The translations under genes were made by a program, and so were the position numbers. The notes beneath the pieces are model-generated. The model had not been told where the DNA came from. It saw only the letters and a program-made list of their open reading frames with translations, and ran no database searches. A DNA stretch of 64,000 bases from Anaeromicropila herbilytica (GTDB lineage: Bacteria > Bacillota > Clostridia > Lachnospirales > Lachnospiraceae): positions 3,077,001 through 3,141,000 of the forward strand of contig NZ_AP024169.1 in the NCBI RefSeq assembly GCF_016591975.1. Direction: 5' to 3'. This document shows positions 43,547 to 53,159 of this stretch, piece by piece. Within the stretch, counting starts at the first letter, position 1; each line of letters starts with the position of its first letter.

Positions 43547-44581
43547 TTAAAAGCATTTTCCATTTTGTTTCTTATTGCATGCTTCTCCTTTACCACATTG
43601 GTAACATATCTCATTACTTAATGAACTGCCTAAAAAGAATTCTTGTAAATTAGCAAATGTAGTATCTGCTATATTAGAAAGAGCTTCCTCAGTTAAAAAA
43701 GCTTGATGTGATGTTACAATAACATTAGGCATAGAAATCATTCTAGATAAGATATCATCCTGAATGATTGTATATGACATATCTTCATAGAATAGATCAG
43801 TTTCCTCCTCGTAAACATCTAGTCCTGCTCCACCAATAATGGAATCTTTTAGTCCACTTAATAAATCTTCACTGTTGATTAATGCCCCCCTTGATGTGTT
43901 AAGAATTATCACACCTTTTTTCATCTTACCAATTGAATCTTCATTTATTAAATGAAATGTTTCTTTCGTTAAAGGGCAATGTAAAGAAATAATATCTGAT
44001 TGTTTACATAATTCATCAAATGGTACATAATGAATATCTGAATCCTTTATTGGAAATAAGTCATACGCAATTACATTCATACCAAATCCCTTACAGATAT
44101 CAATAAAGATACGACCAATCTTACCAGTTCCGATTACCCCAACTGTTTTTCCATGTAGATCAAATCCTGTTAGTCCATTCAAACTAAAATTGAATTCTCT
44201 TGTTCTATTATATGATTTATGAATCTTTCGATTGAGTGTTAATAATAATGCCATAGCATGTTCTGCCACAGCATATGGTGAATATGCTGGCACTCTTACT
44301 ACGTGAATCTTGCCATAAGCAGCTTTAAAATCTATGTTATTATAACCTGCACAACGCATTGCAATTAATCTAACACCATTCTCATATAAAATATCTACGG
44401 TTTTCTTATCTATTGTATCATTTACAAATGCTACTACAGCCTCATATCCTTTTGCCATAATTGCAGTTTTACTGTTTAATTTTTCTTCAAAATAATCAAT
44501 TTCAAAACCATACTTATCTTTATTGGCTTCAAAATATTTTTTATCATAAGGCTTTGTATCATAAAAACATATTCTATTCAT
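43547..44581 (-). CDS. D-lactate dehydrogenase-type 2-hydroxyacid dehydrogenase
   Basis: 344 residues; ATG with GAGGG seven bases upstream. D-LDH signatures: MRCAGYNNIDFKAA near residue 75, VRVPAYSPYAVAEHAMALLL near 95, GVIGTGKIGRIF near 147, HCPLTKETFHLIN near 205, NTSRGALINSEDLL near 232 and the catalytic His in VTSHQAFLTEEAL near 300. It reduces pyruvate to D-lactate with NADH. The last ~15 residues carry four Cys (CYQC, then C and C), an extension absent from standard LdhA. Monocistronic. Confidence 0.92.
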   Translation of the reverse strand: MNRICFYDTKPYDKKYFEANKDKYGFEIDYFEEKLNSKTAIMAKGYEAVVAFVNDTIDKKTVDILYENGVRLIAMRCAGYNNIDFKAAYGKIHVVRVPAYSPYAVAEHAMALLLTLNRKIHKSYNRTREFNFSLNGLTGFDLHGKTVGVIGTGKIGRIFIDICKGFGMNVIAYDLFPIKDSDIHYVPFDELCKQSDIISLHCPLTKETFHLINEDSIGKMKKGVIILNTSRGALINSEDLLSGLKDSIIGGAGLDVYEEETDLFYEDMSYTIIQDDILSRMISMPNVIVTSHQAFLTEEALSNIADTTFANLQEFFLGSSLSNEICYQCGKGEACNKKQNGKCF

Positions 44582-44756
44582 ATCAATTCCCTCTTTCCTC
44601 TATTCATCTAAACATTTATTAGATATCATTTAAATATTTTATTACTATCACTGATTAATATTATTTTCTTTAATTAGTAATAGTTACTGTTTTTATTTAT
44701 ACTAACATATTTTAAATGATATGTCTATTATTTTGCATAAATTTATCAAAATATAA

Positions 44757-44819
44757 TTCAAAAAGGCTATCCAAAGCGCTATGTTACACTTAGATAACAT
44801 AACTCAATGAATAGCCTTC
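44757..44819 (-). terminator. Terminator of the rubredoxin gene
   Basis: AAGGCTAT and ATAGCCTT pair as the outer stem, with TATGTTA/TAACATA inside, followed by five Ts on the - strand. Confidence 0.75.
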
Positions 44820-44850
44820 TATTATCAAATTAACTAGTTATAACTATGGA

Positions 44851-45009
44851 TTATTCAATAACTGAAAAAGCTGTCTTATCTAATCCACATACTGGACATA
44901 CCCAATCTTCTGGTATGTCTTCCCACTTGGTTCCTGGTTCGATTCCACCATCTGGATCTCCTAACTCTGGATCATAAATATAACCACATACACATTCATA
45001 CTTTTCCAT
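44851..45009 (-). CDS. Rubredoxin
   Basis: 52 residues from an ATG at 45009 with GGAGG nine bases upstream; a longer frame starting at 45063 has no ribosome site. The fold-defining residues are present (GYIYDPELGDPDGGIEPGTKWEDIP, WVCPVCGLDK). The second iron knuckle is normal CPVCG, but the first reads YECVCGY: Cys-x-Cys instead of the usual Cys-x-x-Cys. One-electron carrier, in anaerobes often for oxygen or peroxide reduction. Confidence 0.93.
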   Translation of the reverse strand: MEKYECVCGYIYDPELGDPDGGIEPGTKWEDIPEDWVCPVCGLDKTAFSVIE

Positions 45010-45114
45010 TAAACTATACCTCCAATTATTATGTAAGCTATAGTAATACGAATTACTATGCAACTATAATTATAACACATTATTCCATCATTGAATACTA
45101 ATAAAAACTTATTC

Positions 45115-47355
45115 TTATTGATATTCTACTTCAAAAAGAGAGTCTGCATTGCCTGTAAATGCAATAGTTCCATTTCTAGGTAATGTAACCTTATTCGTAT
45201 TAGCTATATAAGAATCAAGTACTAGGTTGCCTTCACTATCATATACCATAAAAGCTGCTTTACTTGGAATCTTCACCTTAATACTTCGTTTATTTTCTCC
45301 TTTTCCAACATTATACCATACTGCATATCCATCATTTTTAATCTTACATGTAAATTTTTTCTTTGAAGGTAGATTCTTAACTACTTTTCCTTCTACAAAT
45401 ACGTATCCATTTACATCAAAGTATTCTGTATTTCCTTTCTTGAAGAAATGATAATCTTTTAAATCTCTAGCTAGTGATCCAGGACCATTTAATTCAGAAA
45501 TTGCATTATTTTCATCTACTATTTTATGAATATCCACATATCCTTCCAATCCTTTTGTAAAAGTTAATTCTGATTTAAGACACCCACTTAAATAGATTGC
45601 GGATGAATATTTTTCACTAACTAGATAATAGCTTTTGCCTTCTCTCATTTTCCATGCACTTAATATTTCATTGGAAGGTTTTGTTATTTGAATCTTTTGA
45701 CCAATATATAAGCAACAAGCTGTCTGCCCTACGTATTTCATCATATCATAAGATGTTCTTCTAATGTAAGTTACTCCATTACTTTCCTCAACAAAATCTA
45801 ATGTCACACTACCATCACTAGATACAAATTTTCCATTTCCTGTATAAATCATTGTTTGAGAGCCGTATTCACTATATTGTGGATTTGTTAAGCAAAGTGT
45901 TCCATCTTCTTTCATTTTTACCGAGAGTATGCTACCCGAGGTAAGGTAATAACCTTCATATTTTTTCAACTCATTTGGTAATGGTGCTTTTACTGGAGTT
46001 GTATATGTCTTATCTGGCTTAATCTCACTAATATCTCCCTTTTCCTTCAAAGCATTTAGTAATATTTGCTGCCCTGCAATTAGATTATAGTCACTACTTC
46101 CACCAGATGACACAACAGCAATTGCCATATTTTTATCAGGTAGCACAATCATGTTAGTATGATAGAAATTGCTATCTCCAGCTTTCGTCAAAGCTTTGAT
46201 GTTATATTGATTAAATGGATAGGTATCAACACAATCCCATCCTAATCCATATCCAAGAACGTTGTCTGTACTATCTGTCCATATTCCCTTTTCATATTCT
46301 TTATTCTCCATAGCCTTTCTTGATTCTAGAGTAAGAATACCATTTCCTCGCTCCATAAAAGTTTGTGCGAATATACACAAATTTTCTGCATTAGAGTATA
46401 ACCCAGCAGTTCCAATGGCATTAAAATTTTCTTGTGGCAACTCATTTTTCATATCCGCAGAATATATTCTAGCTAATCTAGTGCTATCAAACTGACTAAC
46501 AGGAGTCTTCGTATCATCCATAGAAAGTGGTTTTAAGAATGTATTCGTTATATAAGTAGTATAATCTATGCCTGTGACACGTTCTATTAAGATTTCAGCT
46601 AATGCGAAACCATCATTACAATAAACACTATAAGCTCCAGGATCCGCTTTTAGACGTTGATTCTCCAATTGTTTCAGTAAATGGTCATGATAAAAAGTAT
46701 CATTGTCACCCATTAATATAATATTTGGGTTAGTCGTTCCCATTAAACCTGATGAATGATTTAATAACATTCTAACTGTTATGTTTTTATAGCGATCATC
46801 TTTCATCTTGAATTCAGGAATATAATTAACTACTGGTGTGTCTAGACTTACTTTTCCTTCTTCAACTAGTTTCATTACTGATGCAGTTGTAAACATTTTA
46901 CTAACAGATGCAATTCCATACATTGTATCATTTGATAAACTGATTGATTTATCCCTTAGAGAATAATTACCTGCATTACCTGATAATACAATCTTCCCAT
47001 TATCAATTAACGCATATTGAACACTTGTTTCTCCATATGTAGTTGTCAAATAAGAAGCTATCTTATCCGCTACTTTTTTTGTCCCAGCATAATCACTTGC
47101 TGAAAAGCTCTTGATTCGATTGCTTGTATCTTTTTCCTTTGGTAATCGCTCAGGATACGGAATATCTAATTGACCATTTATGTCTATCGGAAATTTTTCT
47201 TTATTATTAATAATTCCGATTGTTTTATTACCTATGTTAGAATTCGTATTATATACTTCTGTTGAAGCCTTTACACCATTTCCCGTATATGCGGATACTA
47301 TACATAGAACTGTAACTAATAGTAATGATAAACCACTTTTCCATCTTCTTCTCAT
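45115..47355 (-). CDS. Secreted beta-lactamase-family serine hydrolase, paralogue 1
   Basis: 746 residues; start ATG at 47355 has GAGGG six bases upstream (the ATG two codons earlier is too close to it). Signal peptide (RRRWKSGLSLLLVTVLCIVSAYTG), then a class C beta-lactamase/CubicO domain: Ser-x-x-Lys in IASVSKMFTTASV near residue 152, Tyr-x-Asn in VYCNDGFALAE near 245, and a downstream beta-rich region to the end. Such proteins are D-Ala carboxypeptidase-like, esterase or peptidase enzymes. Nearly the same design as the next upstream gene, so a tandem duplication. Confidence 0.88.
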   Translation of the reverse strand: MRRRWKSGLSLLLVTVLCIVSAYTGNGVKASTEVYNTNSNIGNKTIGIINNKEKFPIDINGQLDIPYPERLPKEKDTSNRIKSFSASDYAGTKKVADKIASYLTTTYGETSVQYALIDNGKIVLSGNAGNYSLRDKSISLSNDTMYGIASVSKMFTTASVMKLVEEGKVSLDTPVVNYIPEFKMKDDRYKNITVRMLLNHSSGLMGTTNPNIILMGDNDTFYHDHLLKQLENQRLKADPGAYSVYCNDGFALAEILIERVTGIDYTTYITNTFLKPLSMDDTKTPVSQFDSTRLARIYSADMKNELPQENFNAIGTAGLYSNAENLCIFAQTFMERGNGILTLESRKAMENKEYEKGIWTDSTDNVLGYGLGWDCVDTYPFNQYNIKALTKAGDSNFYHTNMIVLPDKNMAIAVVSSGGSSDYNLIAGQQILLNALKEKGDISEIKPDKTYTTPVKAPLPNELKKYEGYYLTSGSILSVKMKEDGTLCLTNPQYSEYGSQTMIYTGNGKFVSSDGSVTLDFVEESNGVTYIRRTSYDMMKYVGQTACCLYIGQKIQITKPSNEILSAWKMREGKSYYLVSEKYSSAIYLSGCLKSELTFTKGLEGYVDIHKIVDENNAISELNGPGSLARDLKDYHFFKKGNTEYFDVNGYVFVEGKVVKNLPSKKKFTCKIKNDGYAVWYNVGKGENKRSIKVKIPSKAAFMVYDSEGNLVLDSYIANTNKVTLPRNGTIAFTGNADSLFEVEYQ

Positions 47356-47470
47356 AATCATCCCTCTTTATTGTTTACATATTTTGGTAGCAAGTACAAT
47401 AATATCTTAATTACCATATAATTACAATTAATTTTTTCTTAAATTTTTCATAAGAAATTTCCTATAAGTT

Positions 47471-47506
47471 AAAAAAAAGAATGGATCCATCCCGAATCCA
47501 TTCTTT
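47471..47506 (-). terminator. Terminator between the two serine hydrolase genes
   Basis: AAAGAATGGAT pairs perfectly with ATCCATTCTTT, followed by Ts on the - strand. The two paralogues are therefore transcribed separately. Confidence 0.85.
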
Positions 47507-47538
47507 CTTTCAAATTACAATATTAATTTAGTCTTATT

Positions 47539-49761
47539 CTATTTGTATTTTACAGTAAATTTTGAGTTTGCATTACCTAAAAATGCGATTTCGCCGTTTT
47601 TAGGTAATGTCACTGTATATATTTTAGACATGTAAGAATCATTCACTAAGGTACCTTCACTATCGTATACAACGAATGCAGCATTCTTAGGTACTTTTAC
47701 CGTAATCTTCTTACCATTTAACTTTTTAGGAATTTTATACCATACAGCATATCCATCTTTATTAATCTTAGTTGTGAATGATTTAGAAGAGATATTTTTA
47801 ATACTTTTACCTTCTACTAACAGATATCCATCCATTGAAAGGTATTCTACATTACCTTTTTTGAAGAATGTATAATCCATAATATCACGTGACATACTTC
47901 CTGGACCATTTAATACAGCAATAGCATTGTTTTCATCTATTATCTTATCTAATCCAAGGTATCCTTCATATATTGCGCTATTATCTAATTTCATATTTGG
48001 TGAACCTGCAGCATAAGACGCTGATGAATATTTTTCATTTAACAGATAGTACTCTTTTTCAATTCTGTTATCCCATACCTTTGCAACACTATCAGAAATG
48101 TTATTTAATTCAATTTTCTGTGCAATATATAAATCAACTGCCGATTGTCCAAGATAAGTTATATTATTGTAGCCTGAATTACGTAAATATGTTACTCCAT
48201 TGCTTTCCTCAGTAAAGCTAAATGTTCCTGAACCATCTGGTAATGCAAACTTTCCATTTCCAACATATACGAAAGATAATACACCATATTCTTTATGTTG
48301 AGGATATGTAATGTCTAGAACACCTTCATCTTGCATCTTAATATTTAGGAAACCATCCGAAGCTAGATATGTACCTTCATATTTTTTCATATCACTGGTA
48401 AGCGCAACCTTTACTGGCTCTGAAAATGTTTTCTCTGGCTTAATTTCATTAATTACACCTTTCTCTTTCAAAGCAGTTAATAATATCTTCTGTGCTGCAA
48501 CTCCGTTATAAGAACTTGCCCCACCTGATGATACGATAGCTATGGCCATATTTTGTTCTGGTAATACAGTTAGATTCGAATGATAGTATAATGTATCTCC
48601 ACCTTTTGAAAGTGCTTTTATATTATACTGATTAAATGGATAGGTATTAACACAGTCCCATCCAAGTCCATAACCTATAGAATTATCTGTATCATCAGGC
48701 CATATTCCATTTTGATACTCATTATTCATCATTGCATTAAGAGAAGATGAATTAAGTATTCCGTTTGAATCTTTCATAAATGTTCTTGCAAAAATACATA
48801 AGTCTTCTGCACTTGAGAATATACCACCAGTACCAATAATATTAGCCATTTCTTGTGGTAAAACAGAGCCATCCTCCATTGAGTATAGTTTCGCAAGTCT
48901 AGTATGATCAAATTTACTTACAGGAGTTGCTGTACTATTTAAAACCAATGGATTTATAAATGTGTTTGTAATATATGTAGTAAAGCTTACACCAGTTACT
49001 CTTTCTACTAAAATCTCAGCTAAAGAAAATCCATCATTACAATATACGCTATAAGCTCCTGGATCTGCTTTTAAACGCTGAGTTTTTAATTCCTTCAATA
49101 AATGGTCATGATAAAACGTATCATTATCATTAAATAATAATGCATTTCTTGAAGAAGTTCCCATTATACCTGATGAATGATTTATAAGCATACGAACAGT
49201 AATCTTTTTATATCGCTCATCTTTCATTGTGAAATCTTTAATGTAATCTGTAACAGGTGAATCTAAATTTACCTTTCCATCTTCCACAAGATTCATCACT
49301 GCTGCAGTAGTGAACATCTTACTAACAGAGCCAATTCCATAAATTGAATCATTTTTGATAGCTGTATTGTCTATAACTTCACTATTTTTAGCATTACCAG
49401 ATAATACGATTTTACCATTATCAATTAATGCATATTGAACACTAGATTCTCCATATGCACTTGTTAAATAAGATGCAACCGAATCTGCTACTTCTTTCGT
49501 ATCTGCGTAATCACTTGCTGAAAAACTTTTTACAACTTTTTTAGAATCTTTCGTTTTAGGTAGCTTATCGGGATATGGAACATCAACTTGCCCGCTTGTC
49601 TTTATTGATTTTTCACTCGTTGTATCTGTAACAACACCAATATTAGTTCCTTTACTTTCTTTCCTCACCGACGCGCCCATTACATTTACAGTGAATGCTG
49701 ATGACATGCATAGAACCATCATCAAAAGTAGTGCTATAACTCTTTGCCCGCATTTTTTCAT
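47539..49761 (-). CDS. Secreted beta-lactamase-family serine hydrolase, paralogue 2
   Basis: 740 residues; ATG with AGGAGG six bases upstream. Signal peptide (hydrophobic VIALLLMMVLCMSSAFTV), Ser-x-x-Lys in IGSVSKMFTTAAV, Tyr-x-Asn in VYCNDGFSLAE, and the same C-terminal region as paralogue 1. Long stretches are identical or near so (KQRLKADPGAYSVYCNDGF; SFSASDYA near residue 85), giving a clearly recent gene pair. Substrate unknown; wall peptide or a secreted D-amino-acid peptide is possible. Confidence 0.88.
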   Translation of the reverse strand: MKKCGQRVIALLLMMVLCMSSAFTVNVMGASVRKESKGTNIGVVTDTTSEKSIKTSGQVDVPYPDKLPKTKDSKKVVKSFSASDYADTKEVADSVASYLTSAYGESSVQYALIDNGKIVLSGNAKNSEVIDNTAIKNDSIYGIGSVSKMFTTAAVMNLVEDGKVNLDSPVTDYIKDFTMKDERYKKITVRMLINHSSGIMGTSSRNALLFNDNDTFYHDHLLKELKTQRLKADPGAYSVYCNDGFSLAEILVERVTGVSFTTYITNTFINPLVLNSTATPVSKFDHTRLAKLYSMEDGSVLPQEMANIIGTGGIFSSAEDLCIFARTFMKDSNGILNSSSLNAMMNNEYQNGIWPDDTDNSIGYGLGWDCVNTYPFNQYNIKALSKGGDTLYYHSNLTVLPEQNMAIAIVSSGGASSYNGVAAQKILLTALKEKGVINEIKPEKTFSEPVKVALTSDMKKYEGTYLASDGFLNIKMQDEGVLDITYPQHKEYGVLSFVYVGNGKFALPDGSGTFSFTEESNGVTYLRNSGYNNITYLGQSAVDLYIAQKIELNNISDSVAKVWDNRIEKEYYLLNEKYSSASYAAGSPNMKLDNSAIYEGYLGLDKIIDENNAIAVLNGPGSMSRDIMDYTFFKKGNVEYLSMDGYLLVEGKSIKNISSKSFTTKINKDGYAVWYKIPKKLNGKKITVKVPKNAAFVVYDSEGTLVNDSYMSKIYTVTLPKNGEIAFLGNANSKFTVKYK

Positions 49762-49920
49762 ATACTTCCTCCTAATATAATTTTTCCATGTAACATCAAT
49801 ATCATACCTTTTATCTAGGCAAAATACAATTAGAGAATGATTAAATTTTATATAATACAGAATCTAGTACTTTTTTATAAATGAGTGGTTATGAAAGACT
49901 TTTAACCCAATATCATAGTT

Positions 49921-49959
49921 ATAAATAAGGAGAACTCTACTAGAGTTCTCCTTATTTAT
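49921..49959 (-). terminator. Terminator of the scpAB operon
   Basis: A near-perfect palindrome: ATAAATAAGGAGAACTCTA (49921-49939) and its complement (49941-49959) around a central base, just after the scpB stop. Confidence 0.85.
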
Positions 49960-49983
49960 TGAATGACGAATATTATTATTAAT

Positions 49984-50553
49984 TCAGATTTCTAACTGTA
50001 GTTGTACTTCTTTCTCTGCTTCCAATTTAAAATCTTCAACTTTATCAGCATTAATTACTGGTAATTCTTCGATAGATTGTACTCCAAAACTTCTTAGAAA
50101 CTCTTCTGTAGTTCCAAATACAATTGGTTTACCAGGTGCATCTAACCTTCCAACCTCGCATACCAGGTTGTATTCAATTAACTTATTCACTGCATGATCT
50201 GATTTAACACCACGAATTTTTTCTATTTCTATCTTGGTAATCGGTTGTTTATATGCAATAATGGATAAAGTCTCTAAAAGCACATCTGTTAAAGTATGTT
50301 TCTTAGGTATATGGGCTATCTTAGTCAGTACTTCATACATGCTTGTCTTGGTACAAAGTTGAAAAGCTCCCTCTAATTCAATGATTTGTATCCCACGATT
50401 TTCTTCTTCGTAATGATCCATCATATTATGTATCACTTTTTTAGTTGTCTCTTCATCATGTCCTATTGCTAACGCAATTCGATTTAGATCAACCGCTTCT
50501 CCCATTGTAAATAATATAGCCTCTATCATAGCTTCTAACTTATCAATTTCCAT
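49984..50553 (-). CDS. scpB: Segregation and condensation protein B
   Basis: 189 residues from an ATG at 50553 with AGAGGTG five bases upstream; an earlier in-frame start at 50586 would lie inside scpA. Two winged-helix domains: MIEAILFTMGEAVDLNRIALAIG at the start and TDVLLETLSIIAYKQPITKIEIEKIRGVKSD near residue 85. Works with ScpA and SMC in condensing the chromosome. Ten bases after scpA. Confidence 0.95.
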   Translation of the reverse strand: MEIDKLEAMIEAILFTMGEAVDLNRIALAIGHDEETTKKVIHNMMDHYEEENRGIQIIELEGAFQLCTKTSMYEVLTKIAHIPKKHTLTDVLLETLSIIAYKQPITKIEIEKIRGVKSDHAVNKLIEYNLVCEVGRLDAPGKPIVFGTTEEFLRSFGVQSIEELPVINADKVEDFKLEAEKEVQLQLEI

Positions 50554-50563
50554 AAGTTCACCT

Positions 50564-51322
50564 CTAACTAACGCTTGCATTTGCATCGTATGTAATTAAT
50601 ATATCTTCAAATAAATTTTCTTGTAAAATTTGTATAATTCCAGTTTTCATTAATTCTAAGATTCCGAGAAAAGTTACTATAAGATCCATCTTACTACACT
50701 GTTCCTCAAGAAGCTTGCGAAAACCGAATGTATGATTCTTCTTTGCAAATTCTTCTATATAAGACATTTTATCACTTAAGTTTATCTCTTCTTTTTCAAT
50801 TTGCCCAAACTTGCTTCGAATAGGGTCTATCTTATCTGCCTGCTTTTTGATTACAGATTCAAAGATTCGATGTAACTTTGACAAAGTGATATCTCCTAAG
50901 AGTTCTTCGATATTAATTTCTTCTTTATAGTCTCTTATCTCATCAGGTATACTTGGATTCTTAAACATTACTTTTGCAGCATCTTGCTGCTTGTCCTTTA
51001 ATTCTTCTGATATAAACTTGTACATCTTATATTCAAGCAATCGATCAACTAGCTCTTGCCTTGGATCCTCTTTTTCCTCATCCTCTTTATCTTCCTTAGG
51101 AAGTAACATTTTGGATTTGATTTTAATCAGAGTTGCGGCCATAACCAAGAACTCACTCATTATATTCAAATCTTTTGTCTGCATATTTTTCACATATTCT
51201 AAATATTGCTCCGTAATTAGTACAATTGGAATATCATATATATTAACTTTATTTTTATCAATCAAATGAAGTAATAGATCCAACGGACCTTCAAAGACTT
51301 CAAGTTTTACCGGTATCCCCAT
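50564..51322 (-). CDS. scpA: Segregation and condensation protein A (kleisin)
   Basis: 252 residues. Kleisin N-terminus VKLEVFEGPLDLLLHLIDKNKVNIYDIPIVLITEQYLEYV, then MAATLIKIKSKMLLP near residue 68 and the C-terminal winged helix VTFLGILELMKTGIIQI near 212. Bridges the SMC heads with ScpB. First of the scpAB pair, 97 bases after the M50-like gene. The ribosome site is weak. Confidence 0.95.
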   Translation of the reverse strand: MGIPVKLEVFEGPLDLLLHLIDKNKVNIYDIPIVLITEQYLEYVKNMQTKDLNIMSEFLVMAATLIKIKSKMLLPKEDKEDEEKEDPRQELVDRLLEYKMYKFISEELKDKQQDAAKVMFKNPSIPDEIRDYKEEINIEELLGDITLSKLHRIFESVIKKQADKIDPIRSKFGQIEKEEINLSDKMSYIEEFAKKNHTFGFRKLLEEQCSKMDLIVTFLGILELMKTGIIQILQENLFEDILITYDANASVS

Positions 51323-51419
51323 ATCACACCAATCTTTCTATTTAAATATTTTAACTGTTCAGCTACTACAGTTAGAATTTCTTAATCCTCTGAAACATTA
51401 CTTTTTTTATCATTAACTT

Positions 51420-52028
51420 CTATACAAAAAGATTAATAACGGAAAAACTAACAGCTCGTATTATGTCAAAAATTATAGTTAAAATTAATATAGCCTTTAT
51501 ATATTGATCATTTTTAATAATGGAAAAATATTTACTCGGAGATTTTCCTGCTATTAATAGCCCCATATCAAATGTTGATACTGGGAAAAGATTTACTATA
51601 ATCATTGTCATACTTAATAAAACAAACATTGAATTTAAAGCATACCAAAAATATTTCACAAAAAAATCAACACGATTGTTTATATCATATGCAAAAGCCC
51701 CCTGAGGATAATTGCTTTTATATATAAATAGACTAATTCCGAATATGGCCAATAACGTAACAAAACCTGCTATCCCTAACCTAAAATTTGTCCTCTTATC
51801 TTTAATACGGTACATATATGGTTTTGAAAACCCTGTTGATGTTGTAACACATAATATTAATCCAATTGGATCTATATAATGATGTATTTTATATATATTT
51901 CTTTTCGATTGTGGACTTTGTTCTTTATTCTGTACATTATAAACCATTGCCTTGATTAATTCATGAAGCATCATAATGATACAAGCAGCGATTATACTAG
52001 CAATAAGTCCGATAAGTTTTTGCTCCAT
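51420..52028 (-). CDS. Degenerate M50 (site-2-protease-like) membrane protein
   Basis: 202 residues, four or five membrane helices; ATG with GAGAGG eight bases upstream. Residues HHYIDPIGLILC (near 49), TGFSKPYMYR (near 65) and NLFPVSTFDMG (near 146) follow the HIDPIG, GWAKPVP and NLLPIPPLDGG landmarks of YwhC-type site-2 proteases, which in many clostridia sit next to scpAB. The zinc motif, however, reads HELIK (22-26): the second His of HExxH is Lys. It is therefore probably a non-catalytic relative. Confidence 0.75.
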   Translation of the reverse strand: MEQKLIGLIASIIAACIIMMLHELIKAMVYNVQNKEQSPQSKRNIYKIHHYIDPIGLILCVTTSTGFSKPYMYRIKDKRTNFRLGIAGFVTLLAIFGISLFIYKSNYPQGAFAYDINNRVDFFVKYFWYALNSMFVLLSMTMIIVNLFPVSTFDMGLLIAGKSPSKYFSIIKNDQYIKAILILTIIFDIIRAVSFSVINLFV

Positions 52029-52181
52029 TGCTTCATCCTCTCATAACTATCTGATTTTTATAATATAATTCTATCAAATTTCTTTTGTATTGAATAGTTA
52101 CATTCTAACTAACCTTTATTCATAATTTATTTTAAAGACTAGTAATTATTTTACTAGGGATTGAACGAATTATCAAGTAAA

Positions 52182-53051
52182 TCATTGATTTTTTAAATGT
52201 ATGACAACTAATTCTGGTTTATTAAGAAAACGAATCTTAATAGTATGCATTCCTAGTCCTCTTGATAATATCATATGTTTTCCTGATTTTTCGAATTTTC
52301 CCGCATCATATTTTGGAAACAATTGATATTGTGGAGATATTACTCCACCCACAAATGGAAGACGAATCATACCACCATGAACATGTCCTGAAACAACCAA
52401 GTCAGCACCCCAATTAACATAATCTTCAAAGTACATCGGATTATGAGCAATTAATACTTGATATTTATTCTTATCTGGTCTTCCTAATAGTTGGTTTAAA
52501 TATTCCTTCGTCATTGTAGGTCGATTTATCTTCTTATAGAAATCCTCATGTAATTCTAAACCTGTAACTGTTATACTACTGTTTCCTCTTCGAATAGCTA
52601 CATGTTCATTAGTCAACAAATGAACACCCATTTTTTTCAGTTTTTCTATATATACTTTATAAGTTGTGTTCTTGGTTTGCTCATATATTCCGAGCCTTTG
52701 CTCATGATTACCGTTCCCATAATACACGGAATATTTTTTTGTCAATTCACTTAATAAATCGATTGCCACTTTGGTATCATAACCGACTTTACCAACAATC
52801 ATATCACCTGCTATCAATATAATATCAGGATTTATTGCTTTAATTCTAGCAATTAGAATTTTATTATTTCTACCATAACAATTGTTATGTAAATCAGAAA
52901 GTAATACAATCTTGGTGTTATGAAACTCTCTAGGGACTTTTTTTGAATCAATTGAATATTCTGTTACAGTAAGTTTTCTATTTTCATAAAATAGAATGAT
53001 TAGAATCACAATGATTGCAAATAAAATTCCACCTAAAATATATAAATACAA
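52182..53051 (-). CDS. Membrane-anchored metallophosphoesterase (YkuE/YaeI type)
   Basis: 289 residues from a TTG start at 53051 with AGGAG seven bases upstream. N-terminal membrane helix (YILGGILFAIIVILIILFY), then calcineurin-like motifs: IVLLSDLHNNCYG (near residue 48), ILIAGDMIVGKVGYD (near 77), YYGNGNHEQR (near 112), LIAHNPMYFED (near 198) and VVSGHVHGGMIRLP (near 218). Two metal ions are bound. Relatives cleave lipid A precursors or phospho compounds; the substrate is unknown. Confidence 0.92.
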   Translation of the reverse strand: MYLYILGGILFAIIVILIILFYENRKLTVTEYSIDSKKVPREFHNTKIVLLSDLHNNCYGRNNKILIARIKAINPDIILIAGDMIVGKVGYDTKVAIDLLSELTKKYSVYYGNGNHEQRLGIYEQTKNTTYKVYIEKLKKMGVHLLTNEHVAIRRGNSSITVTGLELHEDFYKKINRPTMTKEYLNQLLGRPDKNKYQVLIAHNPMYFEDYVNWGADLVVSGHVHGGMIRLPFVGGVISPQYQLFPKYDAGKFEKSGKHMILSRGLGMHTIKIRFLNKPELVVIHLKNQ

Positions 53052-53159
53052 GTTAATTCTCCTAACTTTTTTAGTTCGGATATTTAAATCTATAAATACC
53101 CGAACTAATTTTTTAACCTTTGTTTTACTATAACGAATAAATATTTTTATGTCAATCTA

